A stretch of 64,000 bases of DNA from Aliagarivorans taiwanensis DSM 22990. Lineage in GTDB: Bacteria > Pseudomonadota > Gammaproteobacteria > Enterobacterales > Celerinatantimonadaceae. The stretch covers positions 1 to 64,000 of the forward strand of contig NZ_AUBZ01000022.1 of the NCBI RefSeq assembly GCF_000429505.1, given 5' to 3'. Both the position numbers and the translations under genes were made by a program. Below are positions 8,278-17,977 of this stretch, piece after piece (the first letter of the stretch is position 1; every line of letters starts with the position of its first letter). The notes under the pieces were generated by a model. The model was not told the origin of the DNA and made no database searches. It saw nothing but the letters and a program-made list of their open reading frames with translations.

Positions 8278-9483
8278 ATGAGACAAGATGTTGATTTTAT
8301 TGTTGTGGGTGGCGGCATTGTTGGCCTGTCCACGGCATGGCAGCTGCTTCAAGCATACCCGGGTAAGCGCTTAGTCCTGCTGGAAAAAGAAGCCCAGCTC
8401 GCCCAGCACCAAAGCGGCCACAACAGCGGGGTTATCCACGCCGGCGTCTACTACGAGCCGGGCAGCCTTAAGGCTGATTTCTGCAAGCGTGGGTTAAAGG
8501 CCACTATCGCGTTCTGCGATCAGCATCAGATCCCTTATCAACAATGCGGCAAGCTACTGGTGGCAACCGATCATCAGGAGCTTGATCGGATGGAACAGCT
8601 TTTCGAGCGCTGCAAACAAAACCAGATTGCCTGCGAGCTGTGGGATGCGGCCAAGCTGGCCAAGGCTGAACCGAATATCACCGGCTTAGGCGCGATTAAG
8701 GTCTTTGATACCGGCATTGCTGATTATCCAGCGATTTGCCAGCGCATGGCGGAACTGATCCGAGAACTCGGTGGCGAGATCTTGCTTAACCAGCAGGTCG
8801 TCGGCATCAAAGAGCGCCGCAATGATATTACAGTCCAATGCCAGGAGCATGCGCTTAGCTGCCAGTTTTTGGTGGTATGTGGCGGGCTCCAAGCCGATCG
8901 CTTGTGTAAACTGCATGGCCTGCCTACTGAGTTTCAGATCATTCCTTATCGCGGCGAGTACTATCAGCTCCCTGAATCGCGCAATCAGTTAATCAAGCAC
9001 CTGATCTATCCGATCCCCGACCCCAAACTGCCGTTTTTAGGCGTGCACTTGACTCGGATGGTGGATGGCAGCGTGACCGTTGGCCCCAACGCGGTACAGG
9101 GCCTGTCACGCGAGGGCTACCGCAAGCTAAGCATCAATCGAAGCGATCTGTGTGAAATGCTCTCATTCGAAGGCTTCTGGAAAACTACTCGCAGCCACTT
9201 GAGCGCTGGGCTGCGCGAGGCGAAAAACTCCCTGTTCAAGCCCGGCTATCTGCAACAGGTTCGCAAGTATTGCCCCAGCCTCACGCTCAGAGATTTAAAG
9301 CCCTATCCAGCCGGCATCCGCGCCCAGGCCGTGATGCGCGACGGCGCGATGGTGCACGATTTTTTGTTTGCCGAAAGTCCACGTAGCCTGCACGTGTGCA
9401 ACGCCCCCTCCCCTGCAGCCACGTCGGCGATCCCCATCGGCGAGTATCTGTGCCAGAAAATCGCAAAAAAATATGCGCCGTGA
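8278..9483 (+). CDS. lhgO: L-2-hydroxyglutarate oxidase
   Basis: 401 residues. The N terminus DFIVVGGGIVGLSTAWQLL is the FAD dinucleotide fold; HNSGVIHAGVYYEPGSLKADFC is diagnostic of the LhgO/L2HGDH group, and IPYRGEYYQL and GPNAVQGLSREGY follow in the usual places. The enzyme oxidises L-2-hydroxyglutarate to 2-oxoglutarate at the membrane face, passing electrons to quinone. ATG 8278 is preferred because AAGG sits 6 bases upstream; ATG 8272 is too close to that site. No csiD or gab genes adjoin it, so it is likely a stand-alone repair/catabolic gene here. Confidence 0.93.
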   Translation: MRQDVDFIVVGGGIVGLSTAWQLLQAYPGKRLVLLEKEAQLAQHQSGHNSGVIHAGVYYEPGSLKADFCKRGLKATIAFCDQHQIPYQQCGKLLVATDHQELDRMEQLFERCKQNQIACELWDAAKLAKAEPNITGLGAIKVFDTGIADYPAICQRMAELIRELGGEILLNQQVVGIKERRNDITVQCQEHALSCQFLVVCGGLQADRLCKLHGLPTEFQIIPYRGEYYQLPESRNQLIKHLIYPIPDPKLPFLGVHLTRMVDGSVTVGPNAVQGLSREGYRKLSINRSDLCEMLSFEGFWKTTRSHLSAGLREAKNSLFKPGYLQQVRKYCPSLTLRDLKPYPAGIRAQAVMRDGAMVHDFLFAESPRSLHVCNAPSPAATSAIPIGEYLCQKIAKKYAP

Positions 9484-9617
9484 TCGTTTCGCTCTTCCCT
9501 AGCGTAAAGAGATGTTGCGCAGGTAGTTTCGTTGGCTCCCCCGTCACAGGGCGATGAGAAGCCAAGCACTCTTCGGGCAAACGGAACTGCAGTTGCCCCG
9601 AGCTACCGCGCGACATC

Positions 9618-9880
9618 TATACCCGAACAACCTCAAGATGCAGGATTCAGAGGAACTCAATGTCCATAGGGCGAGGCGAAAGTACGAAGGAGTGGCAACC
9701 CATTTCAAGTGCTTTCAACGAAGAACTACGGACATTGAGTTCCTCCCAAAGGGCGAGCTTTACAGGCCCTCATGCCGCGTTACTACTCCTTGATTTAGGC
9801 AACTAAGTCGGCGGAGCAGTGCCTTACCTGAGGGCCTGTAAAGTCTCGCTGAACATGCATCTTGAGGGTGCTCGGGTATA
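9618..9880. repeat. 263-bp interspersed palindromic repeat, copy A
   Basis: It starts TATACCCGAACAACCTCAAG and ends CTTGAGGGTGCTCGGGTATA, so the ends are inverted. Two internal hairpins are visible: ACTCAATGTCC...GGACATTGAGT, and TTTACAGGCCCTCA...TGAGGGCCTGTAAA. A second copy of exactly the same length lies at 13835-14097. It has no credible coding content. It fills most of the 479-bp gap between lhgO and the next gene. Best read as a non-autonomous mobile or structured repeat element. The remainder of the gap (9484-9617) shows nothing. Confidence 0.85.
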
Positions 9881-9962
9881 CTATGCTTAAATGGGTTACA
9901 TGTTAGCTGGGACACATCTTTCAAGCCCCCTGTTAACCCTTCACGACAGAGTCGAGGTAGCA

Positions 9963-10919
9963 ATGTCTGAGTTTTCATCGCAGCGCATTCAAGTGGGCAT
10001 CAGTGCATGCCTGCTAGGACAGGAAGTTCGTTATGATGGCGGCCACAAACAGAGCCGTTTCTGCCGTTATGAGCTTACCGAGTATTTTGACTTTCAGCCG
10101 ATCTGCCCAGAAATGGCCATCGGCATGGGCACGCCACGTAAAACCATCCGTCTGGTCGAAGACGACCAACGCATCCGCCTACAGGCCAGCGATGGCAGTA
10201 TCGATGTCACTGAATCCATGGAAGCGTTTAGCGAGCAGCAAACCAAGCGTTTAAGCCATCTCAGTGGCTACGTGGTCTGCGCAAAATCGCCGAGCTGCGG
10301 CATGGAGCGAGTCAGTGTCTACTCGCCTGCGAAGAACAATGCCTCGCGCGACGGCGTTGGCCTGTTTACCGCCAAGTTGATGGCCAACAATCCGCTGCTA
10401 CCCGTCGAAGAAGACGGTCGGCTCAACGATGCCATCCTGCGAGAGAACTTTATCAGCCGGGTGTACGCCTACCACGATTGGCAGTGCATGCAGCAAAGCG
10501 GTTTGACCGTCTCCAAGATCATGCAGTTTCACTCGCGCTACAAGTACTTGCTGATGGCCCATAACCCCGAGCGTTACCGCCAGTTAGGGCCAGTGGTCGC
10601 CAACCTTAGCGAGAATGACCAAGCTGGGTTTGAGCGCTATATCGTTGAGTTTATGGCGATTATGAAGCACAACATCAGCCGTAAGAATCACTGCAATGTA
10701 CTGCAGCACCTACAGGGTTATTTCAAGAAGCAGCTAAACAGCGAGCAGCGCCAAGAGTTGGCCGACCACATTATTAACTACAAGAAGGGAATGCTGCCAC
10801 TGCTCGCACCGGTGGTGCTGTTGCAGCATTATCTGCGCGAGCACCCCAATGACTATCTCTCAGCGCAGGTTTATCTCAACCCGCACCCGATGGCACTGAG
10901 GCTACGCTACTCGCTTTAA
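9963..10919 (+). CDS. DUF523-DUF1722 fusion protein (YbgA-like)
   Basis: 318 residues. The DUF523 half shows VGISACLLGQEVRYDGGHK at the N terminus and the Cys-containing YVVCAKSPSCGMERV near residue 100. The C-terminal half (from about 190) with YKYLLMAHNPERYRQLG is DUF1722. This two-domain architecture is common in gammaproteobacteria, where it often sits next to photolyase genes and may bind a metal or nucleotide; biochemical function is unsettled. No photolyase is nearby here. ATG 9963 has GAGG upstream; the longer reading from 9891 runs back into the end of the 263-bp repeat's flank. Confidence 0.85.
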   Translation: MSEFSSQRIQVGISACLLGQEVRYDGGHKQSRFCRYELTEYFDFQPICPEMAIGMGTPRKTIRLVEDDQRIRLQASDGSIDVTESMEAFSEQQTKRLSHLSGYVVCAKSPSCGMERVSVYSPAKNNASRDGVGLFTAKLMANNPLLPVEEDGRLNDAILRENFISRVYAYHDWQCMQQSGLTVSKIMQFHSRYKYLLMAHNPERYRQLGPVVANLSENDQAGFERYIVEFMAIMKHNISRKNHCNVLQHLQGYFKKQLNSEQRQELADHIINYKKGMLPLLAPVVLLQHYLREHPNDYLSAQVYLNPHPMALRLRYSL

Positions 10920-10926
10920 GAACTGC

Positions 10927-11763
10927 TTAGTCTTCGTCGTTCAGCACAAGGCCTGTTTTACTGATAGTAATCAGGCCTTGTTTGTAGAGCGCACCAATGG
11001 CTTTTTTGTAGGCCCCTTTGCTCACACCAAATACCGCCGAGATCACCTGAGGCGAGCTTTTGTCACTGATCGCCAGATAGCCATCTTCTTGGCGAAGCTT
11101 AGCCAGAATCCGCTCACCCAGTTCGTCGCTCTGCTTTTTGCCACCCGCGCCCATGCTCAGATCTAACTTGCCGTCGCTGCGCACCTTGGCGATCTTGGCT
11201 TTTAGCAGCTCACCGGCACGCACCCGCTGAAACACTTGGTCGTAGTAGAGGATTCCCCAGTGCTGGTTCTCAACGATGGCCTTGTAACCGAGCTCGGTTC
11301 GCCCGGCGACCAAAATATTCACCTGCTGGCCATCGCGGTAGTCGTGCTCGGTCTTATCGAGGAAGCGGTCCAACTTAGCGCTAGCTACCACACGCTCTTC
11401 GTTGTCCAGGTAAAGGTGTACCACGTAGCTGTGATCAACCTGCATCGGTTGCTGTTGCTGGTTGTAGGGCACAAACAGCTCTTTATCCAAGCCCCAATCC
11501 ATAAAAATGCCCACCGGGGTGATGCTGGTAACCCGCAGGTTGGCACACTCACCGACTTGCGCCTTGGGGCGCTTAAGGGTGGCGACGACACCGGCGTCAT
11601 TATCGCGATAGAGGAATGCATCGACACTGTCACTATCAGGCTTAACTCGCTCCATCTCCTCGGGCTTAATGCTCAATAGCCCCAGCTCCCCGGCATCAAC
11701 ACAAGGTTGACCAGATGGGTCGGTGACTAGAGGAAGACGGTTAACTCGGCCGAGTTCAAGCAT
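10927..11763 (-). CDS. CvfB-family S1 RNA-binding protein
   Basis: 278 residues. The N terminus MLELGRVNRLPLV and the segment SITPVGIFMDWGLDKELFVP (S1-like strand pattern) followed by further S1-type repeats and a C-terminal winged helix (ILAKLRQEDGYLAISDKSSPQVISAVFGVSKGAYKKAIGALY, described by position 215-255) match CvfB/YitL. CvfB proteins bind RNA and affect virulence-factor or motility expression in other bacteria. ATG 11763 gives the standard N terminus. Tail-to-tail with the DUF523 gene, 7 bases apart. Confidence 0.85.
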   Translation of the reverse strand: MLELGRVNRLPLVTDPSGQPCVDAGELGLLSIKPEEMERVKPDSDSVDAFLYRDNDAGVVATLKRPKAQVGECANLRVTSITPVGIFMDWGLDKELFVPYNQQQQPMQVDHSYVVHLYLDNEERVVASAKLDRFLDKTEHDYRDGQQVNILVAGRTELGYKAIVENQHWGILYYDQVFQRVRAGELLKAKIAKVRSDGKLDLSMGAGGKKQSDELGERILAKLRQEDGYLAISDKSSPQVISAVFGVSKGAYKKAIGALYKQGLITISKTGLVLNDED

Positions 11764-11879
11764 GGCGATACTCTCGATTAGCAGGGGTGGAAAAGGCGGC
11801 ATTCTAACAAGAGCCGCCCCGACATGCTTGGATTTTAGTATTTTTTCAGCGAACCGTGTTTTTTAGCAGAGCACACATT

Positions 11880-13796
11880 TTAGGCCACCTGAAGGGTTTT
11901 CACGATATTGCTGGCCTGAGAGGAAACATCCGCTTCAATATCCACCGCCAAGCGACAAGCTGAGTCTATCTGGCTTTTCATCCGCGCCATCTGCCCACCA
12001 AAATCAGCCATACAGCTACTTTGCTCACGAATGCACTGAGAGGCTTGCTCGGAGACCTCGGCCGAACTTTGCGCCTGAGCACGCACATCGCTACTGGTCT
12101 GCAGTAAACGGGTTGAGATCTCACGTTGGTGTTCGCTGGCCTCACCAATCCCATTGATGTGCCCTTGCAGGCTCGTTGAGGACTCGCTCAGTTGGCTGAG
12201 GATCTCGCTAACCTCTTCCAGCGAGCCTTGGGTTTTCATCGCCAGATTCCTCACCTCATCGGCGACCACAGCAAAGCCGCGGCCATGCTCGCCAGCGCGC
12301 GCCGACTCAATTGCCGCGTTCAAGGCCAGTAGATTGGTCTGCTCGGCGACGCTGCGGATCACATCCAAAATAGCACTTACGTCGGTCACAGCGGTCACTA
12401 AGGTAGCCAGAGACTCTCGTCCCGCCGCTACCGCTTGCTGGGTTTGGCTGCTGGCATCCATTACCTTCTCCACATCCTGCAAGCTATCGACCATCGCCAG
12501 CTCGGTGGCGTGGGCTTTGTCTTCCAGGTTGGTGGCGATCTGGTTCAGCTGAGCCGCTAAGGCCTCGAGCTGGCCCATCAACGACTGCGATGCACTCATC
12601 TGCTCATCGGTGGCTTGGGACTGCTGCTGCAGGGACTGGATCTGCGTGGTCACGCGGCTGAGCGACTCAGACACCACCGACAACTGCTCATTGCGTCGCT
12701 GCTGCTGCTCTAGCTGGCCATTGAGTAAGTGGTTGAAGTAGTTGGCAATCTCGCCTAGCTCGGTGTTTTTTTGTCGCACCTGCAGAAACTCGACCCGGTC
12801 GTTTTCCACTAACTCGCGGAAGCCGTCGCGTAGGTTACGCAGTGGCAGCAATACGATGTAGCGCGTCACCACCCATATCAGAATAGCCAAACCAAACAGC
12901 ACCGCAGCGATGGAATAAAGGCTCCATTCGGTACGCTGATTCACCTCTTGCCGATACACTTCAACCTCAGCCGCAGCGCGGTCTAATCGTTGACTCAAGT
13001 TGGCCACTTCATCGCGCAAGGCCTCGCGCAGACTTTCGCGCTGGGCAATCAACTGCAGGGAGTTATCTAGCTCCATGGGGTAGCGGCGCGCCAATGAACG
13101 TAGCTCGGCTTGGATCTCTTCAGCCAAGTCTTCCGGCTCTTCAGGATCACCTAAAACAAAGTCATCTTCCGGCGCTTCTGCGAATACCCCGAGTAAGGGT
13201 AGATTGGAGAGCTTGGTCGCCAACTGCTCGACCCGTTTAACGGTCGCCAAGTAGCTTTGCTGACTTGCCTCGCTGGGGTTATCGAAATAGCGCTGACGCT
13301 GCTGCGCTAACATGGCCAGCTCGGTCAGCAGCTTACCGGCCGAACTAAAATAGTCGATGCGTTTAGAGTGGTCGGCCTGCTGGGCATAATCCAGTGCGCT
13401 GTCAGTCCATGCGACCAGCTCGCGCTCCGCGTTCACCAGCAAGCCCTGCTCATCACCACTGAGTTTTCCGAGCGCCCGGTAGCGCTGCTGCAGGGCCTCA
13501 ACAAACTCATTAAGCAGCACACTCAGCTCGATAAGCCCCATGTCGCGGCTGCGCTCACCAAGCGAAATGGCTAGATCTTCTGCCTGACTGAGCTTAATGG
13601 CATCGCCAGTATCGAGATAAGAGTGGATCGAACTCATCAGATCGCGACTAAATTCCAGCTTAAGCGCCTGATAGTGGCTGAGCTTGTTGTCGGCTTGCAA
13701 ACTTTGGCTCAAGGAGTAGTAGAGGCCAACGAACAGCAACCCACTAATCAGCATTAATGCCAGTATTTGCAGGCGAGTAAATTGGGATACGCGCAT
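11880..13796 (-). CDS. Methyl-accepting chemotaxis protein
   Basis: 638 residues. One membrane segment lies at about 10-30, then a roughly 280-residue, mostly helical, charged sensory domain that I cannot match to a named ligand-binding fold. The second membrane segment is at about 303-323, followed by a HAMP-like region. The signalling tip [32 protein letters not shown] is textbook MCP. It would relay a periplasmic or envelope signal to CheA/CheW. No che genes adjoin. ATG 13796 (MRVSQFTRL) is chosen; the longer frame from 13877 runs into the 263-bp repeat that lies 38 bp upstream. Confidence 0.9.
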   Translation of the reverse strand: MRVSQFTRLQILALMLISGLLFVGLYYSLSQSLQADNKLSHYQALKLEFSRDLMSSIHSYLDTGDAIKLSQAEDLAISLGERSRDMGLIELSVLLNEFVEALQQRYRALGKLSGDEQGLLVNAERELVAWTDSALDYAQQADHSKRIDYFSSAGKLLTELAMLAQQRQRYFDNPSEASQQSYLATVKRVEQLATKLSNLPLLGVFAEAPEDDFVLGDPEEPEDLAEEIQAELRSLARRYPMELDNSLQLIAQRESLREALRDEVANLSQRLDRAAAEVEVYRQEVNQRTEWSLYSIAAVLFGLAILIWVVTRYIVLLPLRNLRDGFRELVENDRVEFLQVRQKNTELGEIANYFNHLLNGQLEQQQRRNEQLSVVSESLSRVTTQIQSLQQQSQATDEQMSASQSLMGQLEALAAQLNQIATNLEDKAHATELAMVDSLQDVEKVMDASSQTQQAVAAGRESLATLVTAVTDVSAILDVIRSVAEQTNLLALNAAIESARAGEHGRGFAVVADEVRNLAMKTQGSLEEVSEILSQLSESSTSLQGHINGIGEASEHQREISTRLLQTSSDVRAQAQSSAEVSEQASQCIREQSSCMADFGGQMARMKSQIDSACRLAVDIEADVSSQASNIVKTLQVA

Positions 13797-13834
13797 TGTT
13801 AGTCCTTTAACAACTGGAACTGGTTTCAATCCTA

Positions 13835-14097
13835 TATACCCGAACAACCTCAAGATACATGATTCAGAGGAACTCAATGTCCATAGAGCAAGGCGAAAGT
13901 ATGAAGGAATGGTGACCCATTTTGAGTACTTTCAACGCAGAGCTATGGACATTGAGCTCCTCCCAAAGGGCGAGTTTTACAGGCCCTCATGCCGCGTTAC
14001 TGCTCCCTGATTTAGACCACTAGATCGGCGTAGCAGTGCCTTACCTGAGGGCCTGTAAAATCTCGCTGAACAAGCATCTTGAGATTGCTCGGGTATA
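13835..14097. repeat. 263-bp interspersed palindromic repeat, copy B
   Basis: Same length and order as the copy at 9618-9880: TATACCCGAACAACCTCAAG at the left end, CTTGAGATTGCTCGGGTATA at the right, with the same two internal hairpins (CTCAATGTCCATAG with CTATGGACATTGAG, and TTTACAGGCCCTCA with TGAGGGCCTGTAAA). Several differences between the copies keep the pairing of the first hairpin (copy A CATAG/CTACG, copy B CATAG/CTATG). It sits in the promoter region of the chemoreceptor gene. Confidence 0.85.
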
Positions 14098-14170
14098 AAG
14101 CTATGAATTGTAGGGCTTTATGGGCGGATCCTATGACGGTGTTGTGACATTTATATGACAGGAGATAAAT

Positions 14171-14194
14171 AAACGGCCAAGGATTTGGCCGTTT
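14171..14194 (-). terminator. Terminator of metNIQ
   Basis: AAACGGCCAA (14171-14180), loop GGAT, TTGGCCGTTT (14185-14194): a perfect 10-bp stem just past the metQ stop, with a T-rich run on the minus strand beyond it. Confidence 0.8.
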
Positions 14195-14219
14195 AGAGAG
14201 TTATTTGTAAGAGATTGAA

Positions 14220-15011
14220 TTACCAACCTTTTACGATATTGCCTTGGAACAGCTCGTAGGCTTTTTGATACACCGGCTCACTCTGGTAAGCCTCAATGAA
14301 CTGCTGCACGCGCTCATCTTGCTGGTTGTTGCTGCGCGCCACAATCAGGTTTACGTAAGGGCTCTCTTTGCTCTCAACAAACAAGCCATGCTCTTCCAGA
14401 GTCAGACCCGACATGCCAGCAAAGCTGTTATTAATCACCGCAAAGGCCACATCGTTTAGCGAGCGCGGTAGCTGCGCAGCTTCTAGCTCCAAGATTTCCA
14501 GGTTCAGCGGGTTTTCGACGATATCGCGAGTGGTTGCGTTGATGCCGGCCTCTGGCTTAAGTACCAACAAACCTTGCTGCTCCAGCAACACCAGCGAGCG
14601 ACCCAGGTTGCTCGGGTCATTCGGCAGCGCCACTTTTGAACCAGCTTCCAGCGCTTCCAGGCTGTCTAGCTTTTGCGAGTATGCAGCTATCGGATAAACG
14701 AAGGTGTTGGCCACTGCCACGATGTCGTAGCCACGCGCTTCAACCTGTGCATCCAGATAAGGGCGATGCTGAAAGGCATTCAGGTCAATACTGCCATCGT
14801 TGAGCGCTTCGTTTGGTGTGACGTAGTCACTGAAGGCCACAATCTCGACTTGCAGACCGAACTGCTGCTTGGCCACTTCGGCGGCGATTTCAGCAACCTG
14901 CTCTTCCTCACCCGCCATGGCACCGATTTTCAGTACGTCGTCGTTGCTGCCACAGGCAGCTAGCAATAATGCGCTACCGCCCAAGATAATGTTTTTAAAA
15001 AAGTTACTCAT
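14220..15011 (-). CDS. metQ: Methionine ABC transporter substrate-binding lipoprotein
   Basis: 263 residues. A lipoprotein signal ends in LLLAACGS (Cys about residue 20). The NLPA-type body is clear: LKIGAMAGEEEQVAEIA, NAFQHRPYLDAQVEARGY, ALPNDPSNLGRSLVLLEQQGLL. MetQ captures D/L-methionine in the periplasm and delivers it to MetNI. Last gene of the metN-metI-metQ operon. ATG 15011 is chosen because it starts the signal peptide; the frame is open further upstream to 15101 but that adds a polar stretch without signal character. Confidence 0.92.
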   Translation of the reverse strand: MSNFFKNIILGGSALLLAACGSNDDVLKIGAMAGEEEQVAEIAAEVAKQQFGLQVEIVAFSDYVTPNEALNDGSIDLNAFQHRPYLDAQVEARGYDIVAVANTFVYPIAAYSQKLDSLEALEAGSKVALPNDPSNLGRSLVLLEQQGLLVLKPEAGINATTRDIVENPLNLEILELEAAQLPRSLNDVAFAVINNSFAGMSGLTLEEHGLFVESKESPYVNLIVARSNNQQDERVQQFIEAYQSEPVYQKAYELFQGNIVKGW

Positions 15012-15069
15012 TGCTGCGTTCTCACTTGTTACTTTATTTTTAGTTTTGTCTATTGATTTATCTATTGGC

Positions 15070-15723
15070 TCATCGATGGTCGATGGCGCGTACCAGCGCA
15101 TCGCCCAACATCTGAATAAGCTGTACCAGTGCTAGCAATACCACGATCGTGGCCACCATCACCTCGGGCTCAAAACGGTAGTAGCCATAGCGAATGCCTA
15201 CATCGCCCAAGCCTCCGCCACCCACCGCTCCAGCCATGGCCGAATAGCTGACCAGCGTAACCAGAGTGATGGTGATGCTATTGATGATCCCCGGCAACGC
15301 TTCCGGTAGCAGCACTTTGCGAATGGTTTGCCAAGGGCTGGCCCCCATCGCCTCAGCCGCTTCCATCAAGCCAGACGGGATCTCTAACAACGCCCCTTCC
15401 ACCAAGCGGGCGATAAATGGGATAGCACCGATACTCAGTGGCACCACCACTGCCATGGTGCCGATACTGGTGCCCACCACGAAACGGGTAAACGGTATCA
15501 AGGCCACCAGTAAAATAATGAAGGGAATAGAGCGGCCTGCGTTGACCACCGTGCCCAGAATTCGATTTAGCCATGGCATTGCCAGCAACTGTTCAGCCTT
15601 GGTTAAATGCAGCAAAAACCCAAGAGGGATGCCAAACAGTGCGACCACCAACCCCGACAAACCCACCATCTGCAGGGTTTGCCAAGTGGCTTTCAACAGT
15701 AGAGGAAACAGATCAGTCGACAT
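15070..15723 (-). CDS. metI: Methionine ABC transporter permease
   Basis: 217 residues, five to six hydrophobic segments. The binding-protein-dependent transport EAA loop is visible as [25 protein letters not shown] around residues 140-165. It forms the membrane channel of the MetNIQ methionine importer. Its start overlaps the end of metN by 11 bases (15713-15723), which signals translational coupling. Confidence 0.92.
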   Translation of the reverse strand: MSTDLFPLLLKATWQTLQMVGLSGLVVALFGIPLGFLLHLTKAEQLLAMPWLNRILGTVVNAGRSIPFIILLVALIPFTRFVVGTSIGTMAVVVPLSIGAIPFIARLVEGALLEIPSGLMEAAEAMGASPWQTIRKVLLPEALPGIINSITITLVTLVSYSAMAGAVGGGGLGDVGIRYGYYRFEPEVMVATIVVLLALVQLIQMLGDALVRAIDHR

Positions 15724-16747
15724 AAGCCACTACCTCCGCAGTGATATTGTGTTGTTCGAAGTAGGCAAGGCTGTCTTGGATTGCCGCCTGCTCACCACTT
15801 AGCTCCACCAGCATCAAGCCAAACTTGTTGCCACCGAGGTAGTCCATTTGTGCGCTGACAATCGACAAGTCGATGTTGAACTTACGCGCTACCTGAGAAA
15901 TCACCGGTGCATCCACCGCATCGCCTCGAAAGCTGAGCTTCACCAAGGGATGGCTGCTGGCCTTTGCGTTACTGTGCAAGCGACGCTGATAGGAAGCCGG
16001 CACCTCCAAGTGCATGGTGGAAGCAATAAATCGCTTGGCCAACTCGGTCTTGGCATTGGCAAAGAACTCGCCCACCGGGCCCTGCTCGACCAATGCGCCA
16101 TCGTCGATGATTGCCACCTTGTCGCAGATCCGCTTAACCACATCCATCTCATGCGTGATAAGTAGGATGGTTAGGCCGAGCTGTTGATTGATCCGCTTGA
16201 GCAAATCAAGGATCGCCGAGGTGGTTTCCGGGTCCAGCGCCGAGGTCGCTTCGTCGCACAGCAGTACCTTTGGGTCAACCGCTAAGGCCCGGGCGATCGC
16301 CACTCGCTGTTTTTGACCGCCCGACAACATTGCCGGATAGCTATTGGCTTTATCCGCCAACCCGACCAGCTCTAATAGCGATGCCACCTTATTGGCAATC
16401 TGCTGCTTGTCTGCACCCGCTAACTCTAGCGGCAATGCCACATTGCCAAACACGGTTCGCGAGTTAAGCAGGTTGAAGTGCTGGAAGATCATCGCCACAT
16501 CTTGGCGCGCAGCCCGTAGCTGTTTAGCAGGCAGGGTAGTCAGATCGAGCCCATCCACCAGCACTTGTCCACCATCCGGCCGTTCCAACAGGTTCACGCA
16601 GCGGATCAAGGTACTTTTACCCGCGCCAGAACTGCCGATAATCCCGAAGATCTCGCCTCGTTCTACCTGCAGGTCAAGCGGGCGTAACGCTGCAACCGTT
16701 CGCCCCGCATGAGTATATGTTTTAGATACTTGCTTTAATTCAATCAT
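15713..16747 (-). CDS. metN: Methionine ABC transporter ATP-binding protein
   Basis: 344 residues. Walker [11 protein letters not shown], signature [15 protein letters not shown], Walker [13 protein letters not shown] and the switch His of [10 protein letters not shown] are present. The C-terminal 90 residues are the NIL regulatory domain, which binds methionine and inhibits transport when the cytoplasm is replete. ATG 16747 ([11 protein letters not shown]) gives the standard start. A run of MetJ-type boxes lies about 95-140 bases upstream. Confidence 0.93.
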   Translation of the reverse strand: MIELKQVSKTYTHAGRTVAALRPLDLQVERGEIFGIIGSSGAGKSTLIRCVNLLERPDGGQVLVDGLDLTTLPAKQLRAARQDVAMIFQHFNLLNSRTVFGNVALPLELAGADKQQIANKVASLLELVGLADKANSYPAMLSGGQKQRVAIARALAVDPKVLLCDEATSALDPETTSAILDLLKRINQQLGLTILLITHEMDVVKRICDKVAIIDDGALVEQGPVGEFFANAKTELAKRFIASTMHLEVPASYQRRLHSNAKASSHPLVKLSFRGDAVDAPVISQVARKFNIDLSIVSAQMDYLGGNKFGLMLVELSGEQAAIQDSLAYFEQHNITAEVVAYVD

Positions 16748-16842
16748 TAACGCCAATACAGCCAATTAACCAGTCACTTAAACCACCAGGTCATCAATAA
16801 GCGACATTTCGTATAGGTAATGAGCGAAGTATATAGCCATCC

Positions 16843-16888
16843 AGAAGTCTGTCAATAGACTTTTAGATGTATAGCCGTCTAAATGTCT
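16843..16888. promoter_or_regulatory. Tandem met boxes, MetJ operator of metNIQ
   Basis: Four contiguous 8-mers resemble the MetJ consensus AGACGTCT: AGACTTTT (16857), AGATGTAT (16865), AGCCGTCT (16873) and AAATGTCT (16881), each 6/8. A fifth, AGAAGTCT (16843, 7/8), lies 6 bases further in. MetJ with S-adenosylmethionine binds such tandem arrays and represses methionine genes. The metJ gene itself is not in the window. Confidence 0.75.
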
Positions 16889-17781
16889 TAAAGGCTAATG
16901 GGAACGAACAGATCGAGGTCGAAGGATTCGTCAGGATCGACAAAATGACATTGGCGATAACCAACAAAGGCAGGGGTATTGCCAAGGATGTAGCCACTCT
17001 CGGGCAACCAATGGTGATAGAAGTGATGCAGCACCGGCAGCAAGTCGCCGAACTTGCCCTTTACTGATAAGCGCGCATGGGGGCCGCCGGGGATTGTCAT
17101 AAAGCAGACCGGTCCGCGCCGGATATTCTCTTGCTCGATCTGCAAGCAAGCCACGTAGTGACAGGCATCGGCCGGTACGATATCGGGATTAGAGTGCAAC
17201 AGCCCCAGCAGCTTATCTTGCTGCCACGGCACACCATGCATCGCTGCCCACACCCGCAACTTGTCGTAGGCGCGATTGATCGAGCGGTCGTAGCCACGAT
17301 GCCGCACGTAGGCAACCGCTTGGGCCTGCAACACATCAATCCGCACTTCGGGAAAGGCCAAATGGCAGGGCTCGGTAAGCTGGCGGCGTAACTCATCGCC
17401 CCAGTTTTGCTGCAAGTTTTCCGCACTGTAGCGACGATGACCACCATTTCGCCACTGTTTCGGTGATACTCCGAAGTACTCTTTGAACGAACGACTAAAA
17501 GAAGCGGGCGAGGATAGCCCACATTGAGCGGCGGCTCGTTGGATACTCAAAGTAGGGTTAAACACCAGCAGATTGGCACAACGTTCAAGCCGGGTGCGGC
17601 GCACATAGTCATTAACGCTCTCTCCGGTCACCACCTTAAAGCAGCGCTGGAAATGAAAATCAGAGTAAGCCGCCACCTTAGCCAAGCCCGATACTCGCAG
17701 ATCGCCATCCAAGTTCCGGTGGATATGATAGAGCACATCGTTGATTCGGCGCTCCCGACTAATTTCTGTATCCAAGGTCAT
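16888..17781 (-). CDS. AraC-family regulator with GyrI-like effector domain
   Basis: 297 residues. The N-terminal part holds the two-helix-turn-helix AraC domain (VAAYSDFHFQRCFKVVTGESVNDYVRRTRLE and AAAQCGLSSPASFSRSFKEYFGVSPKQWR, about residues 30-110). The C-terminal 150 residues are a GyrI/SOUL-like small-molecule domain (VAYVRHRGYDRSI). This Rob-like layout is typical of regulators that sense amphipathic compounds. ATG 17781 has AAGGAAAGG upstream; 17811 lacks such a site. The gene ends against the met-box array of metN. Targets are unknown. Confidence 0.85.
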   Translation of the reverse strand: MTLDTEISRERRINDVLYHIHRNLDGDLRVSGLAKVAAYSDFHFQRCFKVVTGESVNDYVRRTRLERCANLLVFNPTLSIQRAAAQCGLSSPASFSRSFKEYFGVSPKQWRNGGHRRYSAENLQQNWGDELRRQLTEPCHLAFPEVRIDVLQAQAVAYVRHRGYDRSINRAYDKLRVWAAMHGVPWQQDKLLGLLHSNPDIVPADACHYVACLQIEQENIRRGPVCFMTIPGGPHARLSVKGKFGDLLPVLHHFYHHWLPESGYILGNTPAFVGYRQCHFVDPDESFDLDLFVPISL

Positions 17782-17977
17782 AACGGCTGCACCTTTCCTT
17801 ATGGAGATCAAATAGCGTGATTAATGAGCGACATTAGGTCACTTTGCCTAAAAACAAATCAGCCATGAAAGATAAATAGCACATTTGGATAAGAACGTGC
17901 ACTGATTAAGACAAACGTGTTCTCTGTCATCAAGCCTACCCTGTTGAGCAAACATAAAGCACACCGCAGGAGGCAAC

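Noticed and set aside
9554-9793. A 79-residue frame running into the 263-bp repeat
   Set aside because: Most of it is the repeat's left half; the same frame is not kept in copy B, so it is not coding.
11236-11679. A 147-residue plus-strand open frame
   Set aside because: Antisense to the CvfB-like gene, whose S1 motifs are clear.
15266-15802. A 178-residue plus-strand open frame opposite metI
   Set aside because: Antisense shadow of metI/metN with low-complexity Ser/Pro composition.
16888-17067. Plus-strand frame MYSRLNVLKANG starting in the met boxes
   Set aside because: Overlaps the AraC-type gene in antisense and has no ribosome site.
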